Source: Melittangium boletus DSM 14713 (GTDB lineage: Bacteria; Myxococcota; Myxococcia; Myxococcales; Myxococcaceae). From it: a DNA stretch of 64,000 nt. The notes under the pieces were generated by a model. It did no database searches. It saw nothing but the letters and a program-made list of their open reading frames with translations, and had not been told where the DNA came from. Position numbers and translations under genes: made by a program. Location of the stretch: NCBI RefSeq assembly GCF_002305855.1, contig NZ_CP022163.1, forward strand, positions 992,292 to 1,056,291. Direction: 5' to 3'. Shown piece by piece: positions 16,737 through 29,192 of this stretch. Each line of letters starts with the position of its first letter. Position 1 is the first letter of the stretch.

Positions 16737-18908
16737 TCAGCGGCTCTCCTTGGCCTGAGGCCCCTTGCGCACGCCCAGCTCGCGCAACAGGGCATCCGCG
16801 TCCTCGACCTGATCCAACAACCACAGCACGTAGCGCACGTCCACGTTCACGTTGCGCGCCACGTCCGGGTTGTAGCCGAAGTCATTGGCCACGTTCTCCC
16901 AGACCCGATCGAAGTTGACGCCCACGAGCTGGCCCTTGCCGTTGACCGTGGGGCTGCCCGAGTTGCCGCCCGTGGTGTCCGCGTCCGACAGGAAGTTCAC
17001 CGGCACGTCCTTGAGCCGCGCGTCCTTCCACGCGCCGAAGCGCTGGGCCTCGGCCGCGCGGAGCACCTTCTCCGGCACGTCGTAGGGCGTCGCGCCCGTG
17101 TTCTTCTCCAGCACGCCCGCGAGGGTCGTCTGCGGCGTATAGAGGATGCCGTCGCGCGGCGCGTACCCCTTCACCTTGGCGAAGGTCACCCGCAGCGAGC
17201 CGTTGGCATCCGGCGCCACCGGCTTGCCCGCGTGCGCGAGGAACGCCCGGCGCCACTCGGGCCGCAGCCGGAGGTTCGCGCCCGAGCGCCGATCCCGCGC
17301 CTCCTTGAGCACCGCTATTTCGGCCGCCAGCGCGAAGCCCAGATCCAGCAGGGGATCCTGGCGCGCGCGCAGCTGAGCTTCCGTCTCTCCCGCCATCTTC
17401 TGCCGCTCGGCCAGGTCCAGCACCTTCGTGCCAGCGTAGAGCGCCTCGATCTTCGCGGCCGTCTCCTTCTCCGAGTACACCGGACCGAAGTACCGGTCGA
17501 TCGCCGTGATGCGCTCGCCCTCGCCGAGCGCCTGGGCGCGCCGCACCAGCGAGAGCAGGACCTGCTTGTCCGCGGGGGCGAAGAAGTTCTTCTGCTCGCG
17601 CTCCAGCCAGTCCTTGAGCCGGGGCAGCTCGCGGTCCATGAACTCGGGCTCGCGCTCGAGATCCGGCTTCACGCGCTCCCGGGACAGGCGCGCCAGGCGC
17701 GTCGACAGGGCCGTGCTCTTGGCCGAGAAGGCCAGCGTGTCGAGCAACAGGTCATGCTCGAAGCTCTTCGCGCCCTCCTCCCGGAGCGCCAGCAGCCCCG
17801 TGCGGGCCTCGAGCGCTCCCGCGAAGGCCGGGCGCGTGCGAGCCCAGGCCACCACCGCCTCCTCGGCCGCGCGCTGCTTGTCCACGATGTGGCCCCGCTT
17901 GAGCCCCGCGATCTGCCCCCCCGCGTTCTTGTGGCGGTTGTGCAGGCCCTTGAGGTTCGAGGCCACGGCGATCTTCCCCGCCGGATCCTTCTCCCCCGCC
18001 GCCTCCAGGATGCGGATGATCTCCCCGTACACGTCGATAACCCGGGGGTAGTAGCGCGCCTGGCGTTCGGCCATCTCGTCGGCGAGCAGGGCGCGGAAGG
18101 TGGTACCGGGGTAGCCCAGCACCATCACGAAGTCGTCGGGCTTCACGCCCTGGGTGGCCAGCGGGAAGAAGAACTCCGCCTTGTAGGGCACGTTCTGGGC
18201 GTTGTAGGGCGCGGCCGAGCCATCCGGCGCCACGTAGGCGCGCAGGATGGCGAAGTCGCCGGTGTGGCGCGGCCACATCCAGTTGTCGACCTCCCCGCCG
18301 TACTCGCCCACCGAGCGCGGCGGCGCGTACACCAGCCGCGAGTCCGTGAGCTCCACCGAGTCGATCAGCGTGAAGCGCAGGCCGCCCTCGAAGCGCGACA
18401 CGATGCAGCGCGTGGCCGGACGCTTCTCGCACTCGGCGATGAGCTCCTTCTCCTTGCGCTCCAGCGCCTTGTGGCGCGCGAGGTCATCCGCCCCGGCGGG
18501 CACCGCCGCCAGCATCTGCCCGGTCACGTCCGTGAAGGCGCGCGGCACCTGGATGCGAGCCCCCTTGCCCGGCAGCTCCTCCTCGCGGCTCCTGGCCAGG
18601 AAGCCCTGGGAGATGAGGTCGCGCTCGGGGGTGCTGTGCTCCTGGATGATGGGGAAGGCGCAGTGGTGGTTGGTGATGACCAGGCCCAGCTCGGAGATGA
18701 ATGCCCCCGAGCATCCGCCCACGTTCACCGTGCCCGCGAGCAGGCCCGTGCCCCGCTTGGGATCCCACAACCGCTGGGGCGGCACCTGGAGGCCTTGTTT
18801 CTTGAGTTCCGCCGGATTGAGTTCGAGGACCTGTTGGGGGGTCCACTTCCCCTCTCCGGCCAGGGCCGGAGCACTCACGAGGGACAGGAACAGGAGGGCC
18901 TTCTTCAT
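16737..18908 (-). CDS. S46 family dipeptidyl-peptidase (DPP11-like)
   Basis: A 723-residue secreted serine peptidase that removes dipeptides from peptide N-termini. A signal peptide (MKKALLFLSLVSAPALA) precedes the chymotrypsin-like fold with helical insert. Visible motifs are the catalytic His region LVITNHHCAF, the Asp region NWMWPRHTGDFAILRAY and the nucleophile GNSGSP (Ser650). Arg668, in VNFDRVWE, lies 18 residues after Ser650. In the S46 family, Arg at this place marks Asp/Glu-preferring DPP11, whereas Gly marks DPP7. ATG follows GGGAGGTGG. It likely serves peptide scavenging in a predatory, proteolytic bacterium. Confidence 0.92.
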   Translation of the reverse strand: MKKALLFLSLVSAPALAGEGKWTPQQVLELNPAELKKQGLQVPPQRLWDPKRGTGLLAGTVNVGGCSGAFISELGLVITNHHCAFPIIQEHSTPERDLISQGFLARSREEELPGKGARIQVPRAFTDVTGQMLAAVPAGADDLARHKALERKEKELIAECEKRPATRCIVSRFEGGLRFTLIDSVELTDSRLVYAPPRSVGEYGGEVDNWMWPRHTGDFAILRAYVAPDGSAAPYNAQNVPYKAEFFFPLATQGVKPDDFVMVLGYPGTTFRALLADEMAERQARYYPRVIDVYGEIIRILEAAGEKDPAGKIAVASNLKGLHNRHKNAGGQIAGLKRGHIVDKQRAAEEAVVAWARTRPAFAGALEARTGLLALREEGAKSFEHDLLLDTLAFSAKSTALSTRLARLSRERVKPDLEREPEFMDRELPRLKDWLEREQKNFFAPADKQVLLSLVRRAQALGEGERITAIDRYFGPVYSEKETAAKIEALYAGTKVLDLAERQKMAGETEAQLRARQDPLLDLGFALAAEIAVLKEARDRRSGANLRLRPEWRRAFLAHAGKPVAPDANGSLRVTFAKVKGYAPRDGILYTPQTTLAGVLEKNTGATPYDVPEKVLRAAEAQRFGAWKDARLKDVPVNFLSDADTTGGNSGSPTVNGKGQLVGVNFDRVWENVANDFGYNPDVARNVNVDVRYVLWLLDQVEDADALLRELGVRKGPQAKESR

Positions 18909-18948
18909 GACCCACCTCCCTATCGCTTCCTCCGCCCGCTGGCGACCG

Positions 18949-20184
18949 TTAGTCGACGAGCGACTGGTAGACGAGCTGGCGCAGTTGCGTGCGCAGGGGG
19001 TAGGCGCTCGAGGGCATCAGCTGCGTCATGAAGACCACGGAGAGCTGTTCGGCCGGGTCCACCCAGAAGGCGGTGCTCGCCATGCCTCCCCAGTGGTACT
19101 CGCCCACGCTCGTCAGCGTCCGGTAGGCCACCGGATCCGTCACCACCCCGAAGCCAAGTCCGAATCCGACGCCGTCGAAGCGCGTCTCGGCGAACAGCGG
19201 CCGGCCAAAGGAGGCGAGGTCCGCCCCACCGGGCAGGTGGTTGACGGTCATGTAGTCAAGGGTCCGAGGCGACAGCAGCCGCGCGCCCTCGAACTCGCCC
19301 CCGTTCAGGAGCATCCAGGTGAAGCGCGTGTAGTCGCGCGTCGACGACACGAGGCCGCCACCGCCCGACAGCCAGGAGGGAGGCCGCTTCACGGCGTTGC
19401 CGACCGAGTCGATGCGCACGGGCCGGGAGGCGTGGGGGGCCGCCGAATACAGCGCGGCCAGACGGCCCTGCTTGGGCTCGGGGCACCAGAAGCCGGTGTC
19501 CGTCATCCCGAGCGGGCCGAAGACGCGCTCGGTGAAGAACGTCTCGAGCGACTGCCCGGACACCACCTCGATCAAGCGTCCGAGCACGTCCGTCGCCACC
19601 GAGTAGTTCCACTCGGCGCCGGGTTGGAACGACAGCGGAATCTCCGCCCAGGCGCGCACACACCCGGCGAGGTCCATGCCCGGGGGCGCGCCGAGATCGA
19701 AGCCACGCAGCCGGTGGATTTCGTCGGTGACGTGCACCTTGTGGAAGCCGTAGGTGAACCCCGCGGTGTGCGTGAGCAGGTGCCACACCCGGATGGGCTC
19801 CGTCGCGGGCACGGTCACGGGCTTGGCCGCCGGGCCTCCGACATAGACGCGGGGAGCGGCGAGCTCGGGCAGCCACTTGCTCACGGGATCCGTGAGCTCG
19901 AAGGCGCCCTCCTCCCACAGCATCATGGCGGCGATGGCGGTGACGGGCTTGGTCATCGAGTAGATGCGCCAGAGGGTGTCCGTCTCGACCGGGCGGCCCG
20001 CCTCCAGGTCGGCGTGCCCGAGGGAGGAGAGGTGCGCGACCTTGCCCTGGCGCGACACCATCACCTGACAGCCCGCGAGCTTGCCCTCGTCGACGTAGCG
20101 GCGCAGGTGGGCGTCGATGCGCCGCAACCGCCGCGCGTCCAGGCCGACCGCCGCCGGGTCGACATCGATGTTGAAATCCGCCAT
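18949..20184 (-). CDS. Serine beta-lactamase family hydrolase (class C/esterase type)
   Basis: A 411-residue protein of the beta-lactamase/DD-peptidase fold (PF00144). The nucleophile motif SxxK is SMTK (in WRIYSMTKPVTAIAAM). The second motif is YSVA (EWNYSVATDVLGRLIE) rather than Y-x-N, as seen in family VIII esterases. HWGG (EYHWGGMASTAFWVDP) occupies the KTG-like position. It has no signal peptide, so it is probably a cytoplasmic esterase or amidase rather than a true lactamase. ATG 20184 has GGAG 9 nt upstream. Substrate unknown. Confidence 0.88.
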   Translation of the reverse strand: MADFNIDVDPAAVGLDARRLRRIDAHLRRYVDEGKLAGCQVMVSRQGKVAHLSSLGHADLEAGRPVETDTLWRIYSMTKPVTAIAAMMLWEEGAFELTDPVSKWLPELAAPRVYVGGPAAKPVTVPATEPIRVWHLLTHTAGFTYGFHKVHVTDEIHRLRGFDLGAPPGMDLAGCVRAWAEIPLSFQPGAEWNYSVATDVLGRLIEVVSGQSLETFFTERVFGPLGMTDTGFWCPEPKQGRLAALYSAAPHASRPVRIDSVGNAVKRPPSWLSGGGGLVSSTRDYTRFTWMLLNGGEFEGARLLSPRTLDYMTVNHLPGGADLASFGRPLFAETRFDGVGFGLGFGVVTDPVAYRTLTSVGEYHWGGMASTAFWVDPAEQLSVVFMTQLMPSSAYPLRTQLRQLVYQSLVD

Positions 20185-20239
20185 GCGTGAGGTCTCCGAG
20201 GGTGCGAGGGCGGAGCGGTTCTATCAAACCCGCCCCGTC

Positions 20240-20899
20240 CTACCGGCGCGGCCTCGTGCGATAGGCCACGAAGGAGGCCACGTCGCCGAAGCCGAAGTAG
20301 GGATTTTTCTGGCGCACATCACCCATGGCCGCCACCGGCACGTTCGCGTAGTCATGCCCGGGCAGCAGCAAGGTGCTGTCCGGCACCTTGCCCAGCACCT
20401 GGGACAGCGAGCGGTACATGGCCTCGGGGTCTCCGCCATTCAGGTCGCAGCGGCCGCAGCCGTTGATGAAGACGGTGTCTCCGGACACGAGCGCGTCCTG
20501 GGCCAGCAGGCACTGCGAGCCCGGCGTGTGCCCCGGGGTGTGCAGGGCCTGGAAGGCGCGTCCCCCCACCGTGACTTCGGCGCCGGGATCCAACGCGCGC
20601 AGGGCGCCCGGAACAAGGCCGCGCAGGTTGGCGGAGAAGTCCACCTCCTCGCGCTGGGCGTACACCGGCACGTCGTGGCGTGACAGGAGCTCCGGCAGGC
20701 CATTGGTGTGGTCGCCATGGCAGTGAGACACGAAGGCGCCCACTAGGCGCTTGCCATCCTCCAGCAGGGCCCTCTCGATGGCGGGCACGTCCCACGCCGC
20801 GTCCACCACCAGGACCTCCTGGGAGTCCCGGGGTCCCACGAGGTACACGAAGTTGTCCATCGTCCCCAGCTTCAACTGGCGCACGTACAGCGCATCCAT
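20240..20899 (-). CDS. Metallo-beta-lactamase fold hydrolase (glyoxalase II-like)
   Basis: A 219-residue MBL-fold enzyme. The metal site motif HCHGDH (in FVSHCHGDHTNGL) comes with TPGHTPGS, the bridging-Asp region SGDTVF and the last His in PGHDYAN. The stretch INGCGRCDLNGGDPEAMYRSL is typical of the YcbL/glyoxalase II-like branch that hydrolyses thioesters or persulfides. I placed the start at ATG 20899, 6 nt after GGAGG. Longer in-frame starts lack a site. It is cytoplasmic and followed closely by the beta-lactamase-like gene on the same strand. Substrate not deducible. Confidence 0.88.
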   Translation of the reverse strand: MDALYVRQLKLGTMDNFVYLVGPRDSQEVLVVDAAWDVPAIERALLEDGKRLVGAFVSHCHGDHTNGLPELLSRHDVPVYAQREEVDFSANLRGLVPGALRALDPGAEVTVGGRAFQALHTPGHTPGSQCLLAQDALVSGDTVFINGCGRCDLNGGDPEAMYRSLSQVLGKVPDSTLLLPGHDYANVPVAAMGDVRQKNPYFGFGDVASFVAYRTRPRR

Positions 20900-21045
20900 C
20901 GGCATCCTCCGGGTGAAAATCCCCCTCCGATAACAGGGCCGCACTCTACGCCAGAGCCCCGGAACGAAGGCCGCCCTTGAGACGGAGCACACCTTCGCAG
21001 TTGAATGGAATACCCCCGAACCCCCACCCCCGAGGAGGTCTTCCC

Positions 21046-21723
21046 TTGAGACGACTGCTGCTCCCCCTGGCCCTCGTCCTGCTGTCCTCGGGCACCGAGG
21101 CCAAGGATCGCGCCACCTTCCGCTATACCCCCCCCCAGGACGAGGAGCGTCCCGTGGTGGTGGAGGCCATGGTGGGGCCCCAGGGCAGCGACTTCGCGTT
21201 GAGGCTGCGCTTCAGCAAGCCCCCCTTCGGGCAGGAGTGCGGCATGCGGTGCGCCAACGCCACCCTGCTGCTCGACACGGACGCCAGCACCCAATCAGGC
21301 TTGAAGCTCGCGGGCCCGCAGGCCGAGAACGGCGCGGACCTGGCCATCATCGTCCAGGGCACGCGGGACCTGGCCAGTGACGCCTCGGACACCTACCTGC
21401 GCGTGAAGGTGCGGCGGCTCACCGGCGAGTCGCAGAACCTGGATGACGGGGACCTCGTCGCCGAGTTGGATCACCGCAAGGATCCGGACCGCATCCACGT
21501 CGAGGGCAACACCGTCTTCCTGCTCATCGACGCGGGCAACACCCTGCCCTCGGGCCGCAAGGTGCGCGTCGTCTACCACCCGGTGGGCACCAAGGCCATC
21601 CAGGCCCAGATTCCCGGCATGCTCAGCGGCAGCGCGAGCAACGGCAAGGTGATGATCTTCCGCAAGGGCAATTGGGGACAGGCCCAGCAGGGCGGGCGCC
21701 GCCTGGGCTCCGAGTCCCGCTAG
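21046..21723 (+). CDS. Secreted hypothetical protein
   Basis: The 225-residue product is not recognised. It starts at TTG 21046, 7 nt after GAGGAGG (21032-21038). The first residues then form a signal peptide (MRRLLLPLALVLLSSGTEA). The mature part is beta-rich and polar, with a Cys pair in GQECGMRCANAT followed by LLLDTDAS. This could be a disulfide loop or a calcium-binding Asp cluster. Periplasmic or secreted location is expected. It diverges from the MBL gene and no operon partner is visible. Confidence 0.7.
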   Translation: MRRLLLPLALVLLSSGTEAKDRATFRYTPPQDEERPVVVEAMVGPQGSDFALRLRFSKPPFGQECGMRCANATLLLDTDASTQSGLKLAGPQAENGADLAIIVQGTRDLASDASDTYLRVKVRRLTGESQNLDDGDLVAELDHRKDPDRIHVEGNTVFLLIDAGNTLPSGRKVRVVYHPVGTKAIQAQIPGMLSGSASNGKVMIFRKGNWGQAQQGGRRLGSESR

Positions 21724-22093
21724 GCCGCTCCCTCATCGGCCACACGAGGTCCTGGCGAGCGAACGGACCCGGCGGGTCATGTCAGCCCGCCGTGCAATAC
21801 CCGCCCATGGCCGTCGGATCCCCGTTCCTCCATCCGCGCGTCCCGTTCCCCGTCCAGCCAGGCGAGCCCATCGCCTCCACCCCCGAGGCTCCAAGGGGTT
21901 GGATTTCATGGCCCCCGGGACTGAACGCGCGTATAGCACCTGAGCCCGCGAGGCTTCGCAACCCCTCCACTTCGTTCCTTTGCAGGGTGGGCCGTGGTAG
22001 TCCCGCCGGCTCATTCTCTTTCGTCCCGGAGCCCGGACTGCGCGTGACGCGCCCCGCGTTCCAAAGGGATACCACTCGTCCTGGCCTGAACAC
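21724..22093 (+). other. Intergenic region upstream of parC
   Basis: A 370-bp gap with no convincing gene. A hairpin CGGCGGG (21770-21776) / CCCGCCG (21786-21792) without a T-run could end the upstream transcript. TATAGC at about 21931 is a possible but unsupported -10 box. No Shine-Dalgarno precedes the parC ATG. Confidence 0.4.
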
Positions 22094-26434
<4,341 letters not shown>

Positions 26435-26444
26435 GCGGGCCCCC

Positions 26445-26465
26445 GCCCCGCGTTCCGCGCGGGGC
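26445..26465 (+). terminator. GC-rich hairpin after parE
   Basis: GCCCCGCG (26445-26452) and CGCGGGGC (26458-26465) form a perfect 8-bp stem with a 5-nt loop, 10 nt after the parE stop. No T-run follows, so termination is only suggested. Confidence 0.4.
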
Positions 26466-26490
26466 ATGGTGCCAGGGCCCCCGGCTCGGC

Positions 26491-26496
26491 TAGCAT
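26491..26496 (+). promoter_or_regulatory. -10 box of a probable leaderless promoter
   Basis: TAGCAT lies 8 nt before the GTG start at 26505. There is no Shine-Dalgarno, so transcription should start at or next to the start codon. No good -35 is visible. Confidence 0.45.
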
Positions 26497-26504
26497 CGCG
26501 CCCC

Positions 26505-27884
26505 GTGCGCTTGAAGACTCCCTTCACCCTTTCGCTCGCGCTGCTGGTGGGCGCGGCTTCCCCCGACACCGAGGCCGCCCCCCGCCGCGCCTCGACTCCC
26601 CCCGCGGCTCGCAACAAGCCGAAGAAGACGGCCGAGCCGGCTCCCCCCGTGGAGGAGGCCCCCGAGCCCGCGCCGCCGCCTCCGGCGCCGCCCCCGGAGC
26701 CCGTCGTCGCCGCCCCCGCCCCGGTGCTCCCGGCGACGCCCTGGGCGGGCAAGACGGTGGTGCTGGCGGTGCCCGCGACCCCGGCCGCCCGGGAGCACGC
26801 CTCGCGGCTGGAGACCCAGCTGCGCGAGGCGCTCGGTGCCCAGGCGGACCTCCAGCTGGTGAGCCCCGAGTGGCTCTTCCCCTCCCCGCCTCCCGAGTCC
26901 CTGCAGCCGGGAGACGCGCTCTTCAACGAGGGCAAGGAGCTCTACGACAACCTGGACCCCGAGGCGGCGTCGAAGAAGTTCATCGCCGCGGCGGCCTTCT
27001 ACGAGCAGCACGCGGTGGACACGCGGCCCGAGCGGCTCGCGCGCGTCTACATCTTCCTGGGCGCCTCGCACCTGCTCAACGGGGACGCCGACAGCGCCAA
27101 GACGTCCTTCACCCGGGCCCAGCTCGCGGCCCCCACCGTGAAGCCCGACTCCGAGCTGTTCGGCCAGGACGTGCACGACGCCTTCGCCGCCGCCAGGAAG
27201 GCCCTGGCGGAGCAGCCCAAGGGCACGCTCGCGCTCGACTCCGAGCCCTCGGGCGCGCAGGTGACGCTGCGGGGCGAGCCCCTGGGCACCACGCCGCTCG
27301 CGGATCTCCAGCTGCCGCCCGGTCCGCACCAGCTGGCCTTCACCCTGCCCGGCCACGTGCCCCAGGGCGTCTTCCAGACGGTGACCGCCTCGCGGCGCGA
27401 GCAGGTGCGCCCCACGCTCGAGCCCCTGCCCGGGCTGGCCGAGGTGCGCACGCTCGCCGCCCAGGCATCCACCTCGCGCGCGCTCGAGGAGCCGGGGCCG
27501 CCCACCGAGGTGCGCACGCTCGGCGAGAAGCTGGGGGCGCGCTACGTGGTGCTCGCCGTGGTGGGCCGCGATGGCCGCGAGCCGGCCGCCACCGTGCTCC
27601 ATGCCTGGGACGTGACGGGCAAGAACCGCCTGCGGGGCGTGAAGCTGGATGCCGGGGACGCGGAGGAGCGGCGCGAGGCGGTGCTCCAGGTGCACGACTT
27701 CGCCACGGGCAAGCTGGTGCCGGAGTCCCGCTTCCCCGTGGCGCTGACGACCGCGGTGAAGAAGCCCTGGTTCTGGGCCGCCGTCGGTGGCGTGGCCGTG
27801 GCCACCACCGCGGGCATCCTCCTGGCCACCCAGGGGCCGAGGCCGCTCGGGCCCCGGTTGGGAAACTTCGGCGCGGGTTGGTAG
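26505..27884 (+). CDS. PEGA-domain envelope protein with a C-terminal membrane helix
   Basis: A 459-residue protein of unknown function. It has an N-terminal signal-like segment (VRLKTPFTLSLALLVGAAS), a Pro/Ala-rich linker (about 25-75) and a helical TPR-like region (about 135-230). A PEGA domain follows (GTLALDSEPSGAQVTLRGEPLGTTPLADLQLPPGPHQL, about 240-300). A transmembrane helix lies near the end (WFWAAVGGVAVATTAGILLAT). PEGA domains are thought to bind surface polysaccharide or scaffold proteins. The GTG at 26505 fits the leaderless pattern; TTG 26511 is possible. It shares an operon with the next gene (25-nt gap), another PEGA protein. Confidence 0.75.
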   Translation: MRLKTPFTLSLALLVGAASPDTEAAPRRASTPPAARNKPKKTAEPAPPVEEAPEPAPPPPAPPPEPVVAAPAPVLPATPWAGKTVVLAVPATPAAREHASRLETQLREALGAQADLQLVSPEWLFPSPPPESLQPGDALFNEGKELYDNLDPEAASKKFIAAAAFYEQHAVDTRPERLARVYIFLGASHLLNGDADSAKTSFTRAQLAAPTVKPDSELFGQDVHDAFAAARKALAEQPKGTLALDSEPSGAQVTLRGEPLGTTPLADLQLPPGPHQLAFTLPGHVPQGVFQTVTASRREQVRPTLEPLPGLAEVRTLAAQASTSRALEEPGPPTEVRTLGEKLGARYVVLAVVGRDGREPAATVLHAWDVTGKNRLRGVKLDAGDAEERREAVLQVHDFATGKLVPESRFPVALTTAVKKPWFWAAVGGVAVATTAGILLATQGPRPLGPRLGNFGAGW

Positions 27885-27909
27885 CGCTCCACTCTTCGAG
27901 GACCACGAC

Positions 27910-29145
27910 ATGAAAGCCCTTGCGCTCCTGCTCCTGCCCACCCTCGCGCTGGCCGCGCCGCCGCCCCCCCAGAAGACGGGCCCCCTGCGCATCGGCTCGC
28001 TCCTCGTGCCCATGGATCCCACGGCCGAGGCCAGCGGGCCCAAGATGGAGAACTACATGAACGAGGCCCTGGCCCAGTTCCAGGGCTACTCCGTGCGCAA
28101 GCCCGAGGAGCTGCTCGGCCTGCCCCGGGACTCGGAGGCCGAGGCCTCGCTCAAGCGGGGCCAACAGGGCTACCTGGAGAGCCTCGAGGCGTTCCAGAAG
28201 AAGGACTTCGAGGACGCCGAGCGCAAGCTGCGCGCCACCCTCAAGGAGCTGCGGCTGGCCCCCGCGGCGATGACGTCCTCGTGCAATCCCCTGTGCGACG
28301 CCACGGCGCTCTACGCCGCGGTGATGCACCAGCGCGGGGACGTGGAGGAGGCGAAGCTCGCGCTGTTGGACCTGATGGCGCTCAACCCCACCCACGAGCT
28401 GGACACCAAGCGCTACTCCCGCGAGTTCATCAACCTGCGGGTCCAGGTGGCCACGGGCCTCAACGCGGCGCTGCGCGGCGAGGCCATGGTGAAGTCGCGT
28501 CCCGCCGGGGCGCGCGTCTTCATCGACAACGAGTTCAAGGGCTACACGCCGATGACGGTCCCCACGCTCGCGGTGGGCAAGCACCTGCTGCGCCTGGAGC
28601 GTCCGGGCTTCCAGGTGGCCGGGCAACTGCTCGAGGTGAGCCCGGACGACATCGAGACGACCATCGCCCTGCAGCCCACGGAGAACTACAAGGGCTATGA
28701 CGCCCGGCTGGACTCGGTGAGCAACGAGGTCCTCCGTCCGGACAAGAGCAGCAACAACCAGGCGGTGGCCTCGCTCGGCAAGGCGCTCGGGCTGGAGCGG
28801 GGGCTGGTGGGCACGCTGAGGGATCTCCCGGACTCCGGCACCACGGAGCTGGTGCTGGGCCTGTATGACATGGGCACGGGCAAGCGCCTGGGCGTCAAGC
28901 GCGTGATGCTGCAGGGCGACGAGTTCGGCCAGCTCAAGTCGGAACTCCACCGGCTCGTCAACCACCTGCTCAACGCCTCCGATGGCGGCGCGGAGAAGCG
29001 GGTGAAGTCCTCGGACCCCCTGGAGAACGCCCACGGCATGGACGAGTGGAACGCCGAGGATCAGGGCGGCAAGCGGCGCCAGCAGGAGAAGAAGAAGAAC
29101 AAGGGCGATCCGTTGGAGGGAGTGAACGGTACCGAAGACTGGTGA
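27910..29145 (+). CDS. Periplasmic PEGA-domain protein with duplicated C-terminal DPLE...W motif
   Basis: The 411-residue protein has a signal peptide (MKALALLLLPTLALA) and a helical repeat region (about 70-190, including ESLEAFQKKDFEDAERKL). A PEGA domain follows (KSRPAGARVFIDNEFKGYTPM, about 195-260), then a further alpha/beta domain. The tail is Lys/Gln/Gly-rich and carries two copies of a short motif, DPLENAHGMDEW and DPLEGVNGTEDW, the second at the very C-terminus. ATG 27910 follows GAGGA with an 8-nt spacer. It is co-transcribed with the preceding PEGA protein. The function, perhaps an envelope sensor or scaffold, is inferred from domains only. Confidence 0.75.
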   Translation: MKALALLLLPTLALAAPPPPQKTGPLRIGSLLVPMDPTAEASGPKMENYMNEALAQFQGYSVRKPEELLGLPRDSEAEASLKRGQQGYLESLEAFQKKDFEDAERKLRATLKELRLAPAAMTSSCNPLCDATALYAAVMHQRGDVEEAKLALLDLMALNPTHELDTKRYSREFINLRVQVATGLNAALRGEAMVKSRPAGARVFIDNEFKGYTPMTVPTLAVGKHLLRLERPGFQVAGQLLEVSPDDIETTIALQPTENYKGYDARLDSVSNEVLRPDKSSNNQAVASLGKALGLERGLVGTLRDLPDSGTTELVLGLYDMGTGKRLGVKRVMLQGDEFGQLKSELHRLVNHLLNASDGGAEKRVKSSDPLENAHGMDEWNAEDQGGKRRQQEKKKNKGDPLEGVNGTEDW

Positions 29146-29155
29146 ACCGAGGCGC

Positions 29156-29183
29156 TTGTATGCCCGCCCGCGACGCCTAGAGT
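29156..29183 (+). promoter_or_regulatory. Promoter of the sppA-like gene, leaderless type
   Basis: TTGTAT (29156-29161) and TAGAGT (29178-29183) are 16 bp apart. The -10 box ends 9 nt before the ATG at 29193 and no Shine-Dalgarno is present. The transcript should have essentially no leader. Confidence 0.55.
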
Positions 29184-29192
29184 CCGCGGGCC

